Assembly (NCBI GenBank): GCA_965178125.1
Contig: OZ237762.1
Location: 1-64,000, forward strand
DNA from: Bilabrum cf. latius
Taxonomy: Eukaryota; Bigyra: Bicosoecida; Bigyra; Bicosoecida
Direction: 5' to 3'
Length of the DNA: 64,000 bases
The notes under the pieces were generated by a model. That model worked only from the letters and a program-made list of their open reading frames with translations. It was not told where the DNA came from and did not search any database. Within the stretch, counting starts at the first letter, position 1. Each line of letters begins with the position of its first letter. Position numbers and translations under genes: made by a program. Positions 33,637 through 45,948 of the stretch are shown here, in pieces.

Positions 33637-36600
33637 ATGGCAGGTTACCAAGACTCACTTTTCAGTCTTCTGGATTCGGCGCGAGCCCCACCGCCAGAGC
33701 CCCCAGTGCCCCTGCGTCGATCTTCAGGCGAGCCTGATCCGTCTTTCTTTGTACCAAATTATGACAAAATAGCCGTAGAGTTGAAGAAAGAAACGGCGTC
33801 TACCAGGGCTCTGGCTAGTAGAACCCGGGAAGCTTTGAGAGTAAGTGTCCTGCCAGTGCACGCTGCATGCACACTTCGAGCCGTTCAGCAGATGAGGCTG
33901 GAGTGCTGCCGCAGGCCAGTAGTTCACGAGAGCATTACTTCTGATTAATGATGTTATTTTCTTGATATCTCAGGCTATGCACGAAGCAGCAGAAGCTAAG
34001 GTGAAGGAGATCAACGATGTTGAAGCTAGAATGCAGGAGTTGACGCCCCACTTCTTGCAGCTGAAAGAAGGACTACTCAAGTCGATGTAGGATGCCCATG
34101 TGGCGGCATAGCGAGCAGCTATGGCACGGGGAGAGGTCACAAAACTGCAGGCGCTTGCGCGACGAATTGCTACTGCTAAGTCGGCTGGACCTGAAGCTCT
34201 TGCGTCCGTTGGCCACCCACAAAGCGAATCCGAAGTATTAGGCCAAGGCAGTACTCCAGATGGCTTTGTTAAGCAAGAATTCAAGCTACTGGTGCACGAA
34301 AGGGCTATCCAGCGCGCTCATGCGCTCGCACGGGAGGGAAATTTGCGAGCCGAGACCGAAGACGGCGACCGGGCACTTCGCATGAAGCGTCGGGCCAGGC
34401 ATCTCATCGCTCAGGAAAGCTCCAAAGCACACGCCCGGTACAGCATGAGAACCCTAGAACAAGCTCCGTCGCGAACAAATCAAGGGCGACTGCCCGCAAG
34501 GCTGCCTCCCTCTCTTGGGCACGTGCTGGCCGCCACCTCGAAGGGCACAAGCACTGGCACAAGCACTGTCAGTGGAGCGGGCCGCAAGCGTAAGGACAGA
34601 GATTCCGACGCAAGCCCACCTGTAAGCTTGAAGTAGGCTGTTTCACCCCAGCTTGCGGAGACGCGCGCTGAGCAAGGGGCGGAGGCAGGGAGCACCGAGA
34701 GCACAGAGGCATCTGGGTCGTCCAGCCGCCCTGGCTCAGGCATTTCATCGCCTCGATCAGAGAAAACAGATGGACCCCACAAGCCTGACGCCAAATCCGG
34801 GCATTCACGCAACTCACACGCTTCCCTTGGAAACGAGTAGATCAACAAGCGAACTCCCCCGCCGCCTCCTCCGATTCCAGCAGCTGCAGCGGGCGCCAGG
34901 GCGGGGCTAGCGGCAGTCACAGGTGCACCTCCCACAGCTGAAGCATCTGCCGACAGTCCAGCACGGCCTGGTTCAGCAGAGCACTCGGATATAGCATCGT
35001 TTGACAATGAGCCCAGCTCCAGCTTGGCAGTGTCTAGAGCACTTATCCAGGCAGGCGATGAGCGCGTCTCTTTGCCACCCACGGGGCACCAGGCGCAGGG
35101 TACAGCTGATCTCAGAAAGCCAAGCAAACCGAGAGGAATAGGACGCGGCAGAGGCAAGCCCGGGCCGCCGGACGATCTGTGGGCGGCTGTGCTCGCGCAC
35201 GAGGACGGGGCTGCGGCGGGCCAGCGACAGCGCCAGGGGGGCAGGCCAAGGGGCGGCGGGCAGGTGATAGACGCAGTTCTAGCGCGTGGGAGGCGCGGCG
35301 CGAGGCAGTCGGGAGCTCGACTGCAGGAGCCTGGGGTGGCTGCAGCGGTCGGCAGGGGCAGCCTGGGAGTGGATGATCTGCTGGATGCCTCGGAGCTGAC
35401 CAGTGCATCTCGGATGCAGTCACGCATTGAGCGACTGGAAGGGCTGGTTGCTGCGATCGACGATGGGGATGACGATGGAGCAAGCGAGGGTGAGGGAGAT
35501 GGAGAGGGTGAAGGAGCGACTCAAGGGGAGGGGCAGGGCAGCCGGTTGAGCCTAGTGTCCGCCACGAGCGGCGGCAGCGAGGGCCCAGTGGCGGTGGTGG
35601 CAGTGGATTCTCCCGGGGCAGTAGAGGAGGCCCTGGTGCTGGGCAAAGCGGGCGGAGGGCAGGTCAGGGACAGCGGCGAGGAGGGGGAGCATCTGCGCTC
35701 TACCGCCCGGGAGCTGGCGAGCAAGCTGCAGCGGTCGGCCAGCAGAGGCACAGCTGTCTCGCGGGATCCTCCGAAGCCTCCGTCGTCACCCCCTGGCATG
35801 GGCATCCATCGCCCAGGCTCCCCGCGATCCTCGCCCTCTCAGGCCAGGATGCGCAAGCCAGGGTCGCGTCACGCTCTGTCTAGGCCGGCCAGCGGATCAG
35901 GAGCTCGTTCTAGAGCCAGCCCAGACCATCCCATTGTGCAGGCAGGGCTGGCAGGCGGGTTTGGCTCGGATGAGGAGGCCAAGGCAGTAGCGGCCGGGGT
36001 TGAGCCCGCGACTCGAGTGTAGCCCAGCGAGCCAGGCAAGGTCGAGTCACCTGCACCTGCACCTGCACCGCCTCAGGCTGCCCCCCCCTCGCCTGCTCGA
36101 CCGAAGAAGCCCAGGCGTAACACGGTGATCAAGATCTAGGGCCTTGCTGATTCGCAGAGGGTTAGGGCGGACGGCGGTGTGGAAGAGCAGCTTGCTACAG
36201 CGCAGGAACCTAGTGAGAGATCGAAGCCATCGGAACTTGGAACGAGACTCAAGCCACCGAAGCCGAGTGGGTCCAATCCAATCGTGTCGATGCCTGCCTA
36301 GTCCAGCATCCAGTCAGCGCAGCCCGCCTTGGTTCCGCGCCCATCGCAGCTGCAGATCCCTAAGCCAGCTCGACGCGCGCCGAATGCAGACCCAGAGCAG
36401 GAAGCACGCTAGTCTGGGAACACAAGTGTGCACGGTACCGGGACGGGAACAGTAGATGGCTCCACCGAGGCAAGAAAAGCAGATGACTCTGTCGAGAGCA
36501 TGGACGATACACCTGCACAGCAACCGGCACCGGAAGCACCGACGAGCAGTGGCGACAATGGCGGCAGCAGCAGTCAACGAGCCAACAGCACCAGTGGTCC

Positions 36601-37456
36601 GGTGGCGCTGCGCTCTCCGCTGCAGGGACTGCTGGTTCGGCAGGGTCCCGCTCTGGACCACCGGGGGGCCGCTAGATTGCTGATTCGCGCCAGGGGCAGC
36701 GCAAAAGACGCCGAGCAGGCCGCAGACGAGGTGCGCACTGCAACGGCTTCTTCCTCCTCGAAGGCCATGCGGGCTGCGACTGCGGCGGCGGAGGCATCGG
36801 CAGGGGTGTCCGCTGGAACTTCTCGCGCCGCAGACGAGACCGAGAGGACAGACGAGGCATCAGCGGAGCTGGTGGATGACTTGAAGAAGCAGCTAGCAGG
36901 GGCGCGGGCCTTGCTTGAGTAGGTGCGGGCTGACAGCCGCGAGGAAGAGCGAAGAGCAAGAAGGGAAGATATAGGGGCGCTGTCGGGACCCATCGGTGCC
37001 ACGGTGACCACTGCGGGGACCATGGTGCGCGGTGCAGGAGACAGAGATGGCACGGTGCCGCGCGCTCACGTGACGCGTAAGGCCCTGGGGGAGGCCGGCA
37101 ACCAGGCGCTCCGGGCCTTCGCAGCGTTGACCGGATTGACTGCCGGCTCCGGCCCCGTAGGGGAAGGCAGTGCGGTGGAGGAGCAGTTGAGGCAGTCCGC
37201 ACTGGATGCTGCGCGGCAAGTGGGAAGCGGTAGGGGGCCCTTGGATGGGCCGGGGGCAGCCGGCATGCAGGCGCGCATGGGGCAGGCGTCACCAGCAGCC
37301 CGCACCTCCCCTGCCAGGCAGCGCGGGGTCGAGGCAGAGGCATTCGGCCGCGGCCGGCAGTGGGGCTAGGTGAGTCCCGCGCCTTCTGCCCCGCCTCGAC
37401 CAAGAGGGCCAGGGTCTCCAGGGAAGCGGCCTGCGGCAAACGGCGGGCAGCGTTGA
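33637..37456 (+). CDS. Large coiled-coil/low-complexity protein, two exons
   Basis: Exon 1 is 33637-33840 and exon 2 is 33974-37456, joined in phase 0 across a 133-bp GTAAGT...CAG intron, giving about 1228 residues. About ten TAG codons are read as Gln; TGA ends the frame. The first 70 residues contain FFVPNYDKIAVELKKE and lead into a predicted coiled coil (residues about 45-125). The rest is disordered and rich in Ser, Pro, Gly, Arg and acidic residues, with a second coiled coil near residues 1030-1100 (ELVDDLKKQLAGARALLE followed by a TAG-encoded Gln). No family is recognised. The protein is conserved in frame despite low complexity, which argues for a real gene. Its 3' end converges on the minus-strand gene at 37611. 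Confidence 0.65.
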
Positions 37457-37610
37457 TTGCCCCACGGTGGCGCGAGCTGTCTTCGAGTGAGTCATATTCC
37501 CGGAAGTTGGTCAAGTGCAAGTGTATATGAGATAGATTAAATTCAACGCTCTTCTCCAAGGGTTAGGATCGGTTTCAACCGCCAGCAACCGATCGAAAGA
37601 GGTCTGCCTA

Positions 37611-38951
37611 TCACGCCTCGCGCATTGGCACGGCCCCGCTTGTCCCCAGGTGAACCCTGCCGCCCTCCTCCCTGGCTATCCCCGCCTGCAGTAAGAAATC
37701 GATCGCGTCAACCCCGCCCTCTCCCATCATAGGGTTGCCCAGCAGCACATCCCGAGCCACGCCGGCCTCTTCACGGGCCAGGTGGCTCACTGCCGCGCCT
37801 GCAGCAGCGCCTGCTCGTGCGCAACACACCGACACGGCCGAGGCCAGTGCCTGTGCCGCCTGCGCCCGACCATCTCTCGCTGCCTCTAGCTCCTCCCGCG
37901 CCTCTGCGCGACCCTGCCTGCCCTACTGCAACTCATCCCCCCGCTCCACACGGGCAGCGGCCCCTGCTCCTGCCGCCCCCGTGGGGGACCGGTCCACCAC
38001 GGTCCGCAGGAGGGACACTCGGGCCCGCAGCCGTGCCACCCTCGTGCGCAGGTCCTCGAGACTCGCGGGGGGTGCCGTGCCTGCATGGGCCCCGCGAGAG
38101 GCAGGAGGAGCCGAGCCCTGGCTGGATGCACCGGGGGACAGCAGGCTGTCTGCGCCCGATCCTGGGGACATGGACGCGCTGCTCGGCAGACCGGCAGCCG
38201 GGGCATTGATTCCCTCGGGCCCCTGCCCCTGCTCGGCCCTCAGGTCAGCTGCCCGCTGCTGCAGCCCCTCGTGCTGCAGGCGGACCGACCGGAGCTCGGC
38301 TCGAAGCACACTGCCCGCGCGCTCGGCATCTGTAGCCTGTCTCCGGAGGCGTCGCAGCTCTCTGATTGCCGCAGCAGAAGCTCGCGGCATGGACCGGTCT
38401 TCTGAAGAGCGCTCTGCGGCAGTCTTCTATCGTATCTCATCGGCTCTCTGAAGGACTTCCTTTATGTGCTGCTCGATTCGGTCAGTCTCATCAGCGTCAG
38501 ACTTCTGCATTGCATTCAGCTTGGCAAGAGTCTGATCATGCTTCTCCTTTGCTGGCCCTAAGGCATCTGAAACTGCAGAGCGCATTTGCTCGCTCTGCCT
38601 GCGTCTCTTCGAAAGGATGCCAGCCTTTTTCTCCGCAAGCCCATCCACGCCGGCTGCCGCATGAGCCAGCAAGTCTGATGTCTCTTGTCTCGCAGCGTCC
38701 TCTCTCGCGGATTGCACTGCTTGCAAAACCTAGCTGGTCGTGACATTCAGAGATGGGTTTAGCATGGAGGAAACGACATACGACGCGGATGATCTCGAAG
38801 CTTTGGTCACCTGGGCTCCAATTCGATCAAGCTGCACAATTCGGATTAAAAGAAGCGAATCTAGAATATAAAGAGGTCCATCCACTGATTCTCGACTGCA
38901 CACATGTTGGTTGTTCTCACAGTCTCTAGTGAAGACATTAGGGCGGAGCAT
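37611..38951 (-). CDS. Coiled-coil protein, unknown function
   Basis: From ATG 38951 to TGA 37611 the frame is 446 residues, with TAG as Gln at 38727, 38391-38427 and 37923. The first 75 residues contain a hydrophobic stretch (PLYILDSLLLIRIVQLDRIG). A long coiled coil follows (residues about 75-180), then Ala/Ser/Gly-rich sequence, a second coiled coil (DLRTRVARLRARVSLLR) and a folded-looking C terminus (GGVDAIDFLLQAGIAREEGG). No known family is recognised. It is divergent from the PP2C gene at 39165. An intron near the 5' end is possible because the first 40 residues look less protein-like. Confidence 0.55.
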
Positions 38952-39164
38952 GCAACCTAATCGGACGCCATTGTATAACAAATAAATTGATCACTTCAGA
39001 GCAACGGTATATCTATTGGGCTACCCAATTAGATCCATCCGTTAGTTTGAATTTTTAAGCAGTGTTATTTTGTATATTTAATCAGATTGGCGCGCTGTGG
39101 TCGCAACAATCGGTCTCACCGGATTAGCGGATTGCAGTAATTATCGATCCCGCTCACGAACAGC

Positions 39165-40535
39165 ATGGCATCCGTCGCAGGCTCTGGTGCCGCTACAGGT
39201 GGAGCTAGCAGTGATGGTGTTGGAAAGAAGGCTTCTCGGAAAGGCTTGAGGGGCGCGCGCCGCCGCCTTTCTGTGGTCAGCGATAACAAACTTGTGGAGG
39301 GCGTGGCCTCTCTGGCAGAGGACAGCGGGCGCGATAAGGGCAAGGCAAAGCCAGCTGAACATATTGTCAAGACATATGCAGGCGTTTCTCGCAAAGGGTT
39401 TGCTCCGTACAACCCCAGAAAGAGGAATCAGGACAGCCTGATCATGCGAGAGCATGCACCGACCACGACCCTCTTCTTCGGCGTACTCGATGGGCATGGA
39501 GAGGCAGGAGACCTCGTGTCTGGATTCTTTGCGAAGCGTCTCCCCAAAAACATCTTTGCAAACCCGAAATTCGCCTCGGACCCAGGAAAGGCACTGGAGG
39601 ACGAGCAGGCTAAGCTCGAGCGAGAACTGCTAATGGGTGAGCTTTTCGTTGCGCTGCATGCATGCCTCATGTTCGCGTTATTGTATTCAGTGTAGGTTTG
39701 AATCGATGCCAATGGTTCCAGTGTTTCATTCCGGTACCACTGCTTTATATTAGCATGGATTTGCACGTTGGATCGCCTGGCTTGCTTTTTGCGCGGTTTG
39801 TTGCCGACGAGCCCTCGGCTGCAGCAGGTTTGGAATCTTTCCCATTTGCATGGTATACTTATTCTGTTTGAACCTGTGCCTACGCATAGCTTAGGACGAG
39901 CCATTTTTCTGCGTGACAGCTCCAGCTTCACAAACTGCAACCCACGTTTCACCTTTTTCGCAGATGCCTCCATCGACACTGACTTCAGCGGGACGACGTC
40001 TGTGCTCGCAACGATCAGGGGTAAGAAACTCACTGTTGCTAATGTGGGCGATTCAAGGATCATTGTGGGCCGACTCGACAAGTCTGGCAAGATGAAGGCG
40101 GTGGAGGTCAGCGACGACCACAAGCCGGACCGCCCTGACGAGCAGAAGAGAATCGAGGCCAAGGGCGGCCGCGTATTCGCAGTGGAGTACGAGGACGGCG
40201 TGGACGGCCCCCCTCGCGTGTGGCTGGGTAACATGGACATCCCCGGCCTGGCGATGGCCCGCTCCCTCGGCGACGTGGTGGCGCACTCGGCAGGCGTGAT
40301 CAGCACCCCGGAGCACCACGAGCACGACCTGACCCCTGAGGACAAGATCATCGTGATGGGCAGCGATGGGCTGTGGGAGTTCATGAGCAACCAGGAGGTC
40401 ATCGACATGATCGTGGGCTCGGGCATGAAGGACCCCTCGGACGCGGTGGACATCTTGGCCGAGGAGAGCGCCGCTCGCTGGATGAGGGAGGAGGAGGTCA
40501 TCGACGACACCACCATCATCGTGGCCTACATGTGA
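39165..40535 (+). CDS. PP2C-family (PPM) Ser/Thr protein phosphatase
   Basis: Metal-dependent protein phosphatase. Exon 1 is 39165-39636 and exon 2 is 39964-40535, joined in phase 1 across a 327-bp GTGAGC...CAG intron, giving 347 residues. Conserved PPM motifs are in order: RNQDSLIM, FGVLDGHGEAGD (metal-binding Asp and Gly), DFSGTTSVLATI, LTVANVGDSRIIVG, DDHKPDRPDE, LAMARSLGD, VMGSDGLWEFM and the final DDTTIIVAYM. The N-terminal 70 residues are a basic, Ser/Gly-rich extension. It has no TAG codons. Likely cytosolic or nuclear; the substrate is unknown. Confidence 0.93.
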
Positions 40536-40803
40536 GTGGGAGGAGAGCAAAGCAGTTGGAAGGCCTAGCGCCTCCACCGCCGTCAGTCGCGAGGACTCAC
40601 GGCGGCGGAAGGGTTGGGAGGAGGGAGGCACGGGATCGACTGCCACCGGCCCGGTGGTAGTGAGGGACTGTGCTGCCCGCTTGGATGACTTGGAACCGGG
40701 CTGGATGCTTGGGTTGATTGATTGACGCTTACGTATAGGGTTAGCATTGCGCATATCACGGAAACAGCGTTCAACATGTCCATGGTGCACCAAGGCCACC
40801 GGA

Positions 40804-43374
40804 TCACCGACGGGCTCCGCTCCGGCTGCCAGCTCTGCCCGCCCCTGCTCTCGCCCCCGAGCCTCCTGCGTCCACCCGGGCAGCTCCCCGGCGCTTGGCA
40901 GACCCCGCCCTTGCCGCCGCTCCTCCCCCAGCCTTGGTCCCTCGAGCCCCGGTCCTTGCAGCTGAACCGCCCCGCCCACCCTAGGTGGTAGGTGGCCGTC
41001 TACTGCCTCCCGCCCCCGAGGCGCCGCCCCCCGCACCGCCGCCGCCCCTCTTGCCCTGCTTCTAGCCCTGGTCAGCCATCAGCTGAGCCATGTCTCTCGC
41101 GCGCTACGTCGCCTCCTGCACCCGCCTGTCGCGCGAGCCATAGGCCACGGAATACGCGTCAGCAGCTCGGTTGAAGAACTTGCCGGCAGCCTTCCAGTCG
41201 CCCCGCCTCCGCTCCAGCGTGCCCAGCTGATAGAGAGTGTCGGCCGCCTCGCCCCCTCCTTCGCCTCCCTTCTTTGCCCCCGCCTCGCTGTTCGCGGCCG
41301 CCCTCCGCTCGTACACCCGCAGCGCGTCCAGGTAGGCAGAGGCAGCCAGGTCGAACTTGCCCTGCCTACGCCGCAGTCCCCCCAGGTTGTAAAGCGCTGT
41401 GGCGGTGCTGATATCGTCCTTGCCCATGCTCAGCCGGAGGGCCTCCACGGCATCAGCCGCGTTCTGCTCGGCCAGGTCAAACTTGCCCTGCTCCCGCTGC
41501 ACCGCCGCCAGGTCGGTCAGAGCGCACGCGGTGCTGGCGTGCGACGGGCCCAGGTAGCGCCTGCACTGCCGCACCGCGTCATTGTACCTGGACTCGGAGG
41601 CGGAGAACTGCTGCTGCAGGGCCAGCACGCGGCCCAGGTCCCGCAGAGCCGCAGCCACCTCGGCCCCCTCCCCCTCGTTGCCCCGCTCCCTGCTCCTCTC
41701 CTGCCGGGCCCTCAGCACGGCCTCGTACTGCCTCTATGCGTCAGTGTATCTTCCCGCCTTCTCGAGCAGCTGGGCCTCGCGGAAGAAGGGCGCCCACGTC
41801 GATTCCTCGTCGTCCTCATCCTCACTCTCCTCCGCAGCATCCCCCGCTGGACCTGCACCGGCCCCGGACCTGCCCCCGACACCCACACCCCCAGTACCGG
41901 TGCCACCGCCACCGCTCATGGAGGAGTCCTCCGCCGACTTGCCGTCCTGTCCGAGCCTCGATACGCCGGATCGTCCCGCGGCACTGGCTTGCTCAGCGGC
42001 AAGCATTTCTCCCAGCCGCTTAATATCCGCCCGCGCCGCCTCCAGCTCCCTCTCGGCTGCCTGCGCCCTAGCCCGCAAGCCAGCCGCCTTGGCCTCCGCT
42101 GCATCTGTCGCCTCCTGCGCGGCTCTCCGCTGCTGCTTCTCCTTCTCGACATCCTCCTCCACCCCTTTCAGCTTGCTGCGGAGCTCCTCCACTTCGGCAC
42201 GCAACCGACCCACCTGTCTGCTCTGCGCCTCGCGCTCGGCTCGCAGGGCCGCGAGCTCCACCGCAGGGTCACGCGCCTGTCCCCCTGCGCCCCTCTCACC
42301 CCCGGCCCCCGCAGACTCACCTTCAGAGCCCTTGCCGCCCGACTTACCGCCGTCTCCAGCGCTCCCCTCGGTTCCATCCCCGTCACCCTCCCGCTGCCTC
42401 AGCCGGGACTCGGCCACCGAGGCGCGCGCCCGCTCGCGGTCCGTCTCCGCCTCGGCGGCATGCGCCCGCTCCCGGGCCGCATCTGCCTCCAGCCGGACAC
42501 GACGAAGCTGGGACCGAAGCTCATCAAGTTCTTCTGCTGCGCGTCTCGCCGCTCGATCCCGCCTCGCGTCTGCCTCTGCAGCGCCCCCGGCGTCCAGCGG
42601 AGAGGCCCCGGCGGATCCCGGCAGGGCGCCGCCGCGGCCGGCCAATTGATCGGCGAGTCGCCGGCACTCCGCGCGCAGGAAGCTCCTTTGTCTCTAAAGG
42701 GACACGATGGAGTCTGCAACGTGCTGCGCCGTTGATACTTCCGTTAGCATCCCTGGCTCACCTGGAATCGGGCCTGGCTGGCTGGCCTTGACAGGTGTTG
42801 CCGCTGCTGCGCTATCAGGTCCGCTTTTTCCTTTGTCATCTCCAGCTGAGTTTGCCCCGTCCGATTCAGCCGCAGGTTTCATAAGACCAATGCAAGTGTC
42901 TAGAAACCTCTTGGCTGCAAAGGACCGCTACATCATCTTGTCGTACGCGGCTGCGCTTAGTACCGACACCCACCTCCTCTTTTGCTCTTCTTTCTCGCAC
43001 GCAAACGTTATTTTGCGCCCGCTTCTTGTTGTAAGACATATGGCAAACTCTTTCCCGGCGGCGGATGGATTTGAATCGATTTGGCATCCATCCAGCAACA
43101 CAACTTTACGCACCGTGGTGTCCTGCGATAAAGGATTGGAAGATACTCAAAAGCCTTAGTTTCTACAATACGTCGCTAACACAAAAAGCTTGCCGATAAC
43201 TGCAATACACACCTTGGGTGTAACGTATGTATATAAGAAATTCCCTTCGCATACGCACCATCGCTGGTGCCATCCACCGATCCAGCTTCCCGCAAGACGC
43301 TTGTTCAGCCAGCCAGAGTGACGGGCAGAAGGATGATCTGCAGCTCTACGGTCGAGCTCTGGGCAAGACGCCAT
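40804..43374 (-). CDS. PH domain / coiled-coil / TPR protein
   Basis: Exon 1 is 43213-43374 and exon 2 is 40804-43122, joined in phase 0 across a 90-bp GTGTGT...CAG intron, giving about 826 residues. Residues about 20-118 form a PH domain: HSGWLNKRLAG, WHQRWCVCEGNFLYTY, then strands ending in a helix with the conserved Trp (EEQKRRWVSVL). A coiled coil covers about 225-430 and tetratricopeptide repeats about 512-725 (AAALRDLGRVLALQQQF, TACALTDLAAVQREQGKFD, TATALYNLGGLRRRQGKFD), like kinesin light chain. The C terminus is Gly/Arg-rich. TAG codons at 42928, 42694, 41734, 41104 and further downstream are read as Gln; TGA ends it. The domain order suggests a membrane-phosphoinositide-linked scaffold; it is not a true kinesin light chain. 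Confidence 0.8.
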
Positions 43375-43456
43375 GGAGCCAAATGGTCTGTTGGTCTTGC
43401 AGCAACGACTCGAAATTAATACGGAGTTTTGGTTCATTTCGCACGTTACCATCTTT

Positions 43457-45680
43457 TCAGCTTGGCGCACGCGGGCGTGGGGTCCTTGGAGATCCGAGTA
43501 CTGGGAGTACATTTTGACAGATGGATGGTCCCTCTGGTACTCCCTCGTCTCTTGGCGTCTTGCCTGGTCCCGTCACCATGCCATCCTCCGAATCGTTGCA
43601 CATTCGGCCGTCAAGCGTGACCGTTTGCGTGCCTTGCTGGAGGACTGCTTGACCACCGCTCGTTTGTGTTCCTTGCTGGACCACCACTTGGCCATGGACG
43701 TCATGATCGCTGCAGGCCGCCGCAGCAGCAACGTGCAGCTGGGCCTGCTCCATGCGCCTGCGCCACACCAGGCGCCCCATCCCCCTCGCCACTGCAGCCA
43801 GCAGAAGCACCCCACGGGTCCCACGAACTAGGTCCGGAAATGCTTTAGCAAGCAGCCCCAGCAAAAGGTTTACTCCGCTCTAGCGCAGCTCTTCTGCGTC
43901 CTCCACAGCAGTTAGACCCCCGCTGGCAGCAGCCCTGGATCGAGCCATCATGGCCGGCTGCACGCTCACATCGCCCGGATGCACCGGGTAGCCTGATGGT
44001 GGCGCCCTGGTCTTGCATTGGGGCCGCACGTGCACGGTGTAGTCACCAGTGGCCTAATCCTGGCGGGCAGCCTCTTGGTCAAACACGTCGTGGGGCAGCA
44101 GAGACGACATGGCCCCGTCGTCTGCCGGCAACAGAAACGACTTAGTTGCAGTGTCTGCGGGCGGATTTGATTTCATCAATGTGCCATTCCCAGGCTCGAC
44201 GTTAACGACGTTCGTGCAATTATACGCCGGGGCAGGTTGAGCCACATCCTTGTTCTATCGCCTCTGTCGCTGGGCAGCTCGAGGTCTGGGAGAACCAGCC
44301 AGCGGGTGGTTGCTGCGTGTCTGCAAGCAACCGAATGCTGAGGGGCTGCTCTGGCTGGATCCCATCGAATCAAGCGGAGGCAGGCGCCGGGTGGATTCAA
44401 ACGGACCTGATGCAGATGCAGACGTAGAACTGGCAAGTCCGGCGCCCGCTCCCGACTTCTGCGGGTTCGCCGAGTAGACAGGTGGATGCAGACCCGACCA
44501 ACTTCCGTCGGAGTACACCAGCTGGCTGCTAGCCTCCTCCAACAGAATGCTTGAAGTATCATGCAGCTCATCGGCTTTAGGTGGATGCTTCGTCTCGCTG
44601 TCCCCTGCCAGTGGCAATGGCAACGTGTTTGGGGCACTGGCTGTCTTCGATCTGGTCTTCGCGCTCCCTGGTAGTGGCGACACCAGCCGGGATGCACGGT
44701 GGCTTCTTCTCCCCATCCCAGCCGCCTGCTGTAAACTGGCATGTGATCGTTTCAAGTGCCTCAACTCCCCCTGCAGGAACTTTACCTACTGCTTGAGCTG
44801 TTTTTGGGCTGCCAAAGACTCCAGTCGGCCGTGCCTCTCCCGTGCTGCTAGCTCGTGCTCTCGGGTAGCACGCCTGACTGCCTCTGCAGCTGCTGCATCC
44901 AGCTGACTAACCCTATCACGCATGGATTGCATCTCTGCTTTGATCTTCATGGCCTTTCGCGCCACCCGGGCCGCCTGCTGTCTCTCCTGCTCCACCTCTA
45001 GCTGCTGCCTCGACTGCTGCTGCACCCGCAGCCCAAGTACGGAGGCACGCTACTTGGTCTCGTGCAGCCGAGCCTGCAGGCGGGATATCGTGGCATGTTG
45101 CTCCTGGTTCCTAAGCTGCTAGCCCCGTCTGGCGCTGGTAGCCTCATCCAGGGCCGATTCAAGCGCGTGGCAGCGGTCGACTGCTTCTAGCCTGCGCTCC
45201 GTCTCGAGGCGCAGCTGGTCGCGCAACGCTTCCAAATCCGGCTGAGGAGCTGTACCGGCCGGTTCAACTGCACACTCGTTTGAATGTGCCAGGGAAAGCT
45301 TGCGACTATGCGCTATGTTGTGGTCTATTCGATCCACTGCCACCGCTGTGGCAGGCTGTTGTTGTGGCTCTGGTGCTTGTCGTCTTGCGAGCGCTTCAAG
45401 CATGTCAACTCTGGATCGCAGCTCCACATTGACAGCGACCTGCTTCTACAGCTCTGCGTGCGACGCGGCTACTCGCGCTTCAGCTAATCGAGTTCTCTTC
45501 CTGAACGTTTCGATTGAGTCGGCCACTGGCCACGCTGCCGGCTATATCTGACCTGGTGGATTTCTAAGTCTAGATGCCTCAAGCTGCTCGGTCACATCCT
45601 TAAGCTTTTCCTACAAAACAGCACATTTAACCTCATAGTCCATCTGCAAAGCTGCGATTTGCCGGAGCTGAGCGAGAGAA
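43457..45680 (-). CDS. Long coiled-coil protein with C-terminal hydrophobic segment (5' end unresolved)
   Basis: A continuous frame from about 45680 to TGA 43457, about 740 residues, with about nine TAG codons read as Gln. The first 340 residues are a strong coiled coil (for example QIAALQMDYEVKC, ALRDQLRLETERRLEAVDRC, ARKAMKIKAEMQSMRDRV). A Ser/Pro-rich disordered middle follows. Near the C terminus lies a hydrophobic stretch (GVNLLLGLLAKAFPDL, GVLLLAAVARGMG) that could be a tail membrane anchor. No specific family is recognised; such proteins are frequent at basal bodies, Golgi or ciliary structures. A 3' splice site is plausible at about 45681 (TCTCTCGCTCAG), with upstream exon(s) in 45690-45860. 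Confidence 0.6.
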
Positions 45681-45948
45681 TGGTGAACGGAACACTGCAA
45701 AACCGGAAATAGGACCACAGTAACGCAGACAGCGGCGTTGGGCAACCTAGCCGGAAGTATGGCCCGTAGAGCCTGCACAAATGCAAGACATTGAAAGATT
45801 CATTGCATCTGCAACATCTGTCGCGTCCACTCTTGTGTAGCATCCGCTCCAATTTCCAATTGATGAGTGCGGCGAACCTCCGATCGGCAATCGGCTACAT
45901 CGGTGCTGGCTCCATTCGGCTATACACGCGAAAAAAGCGGCAGTAAAG

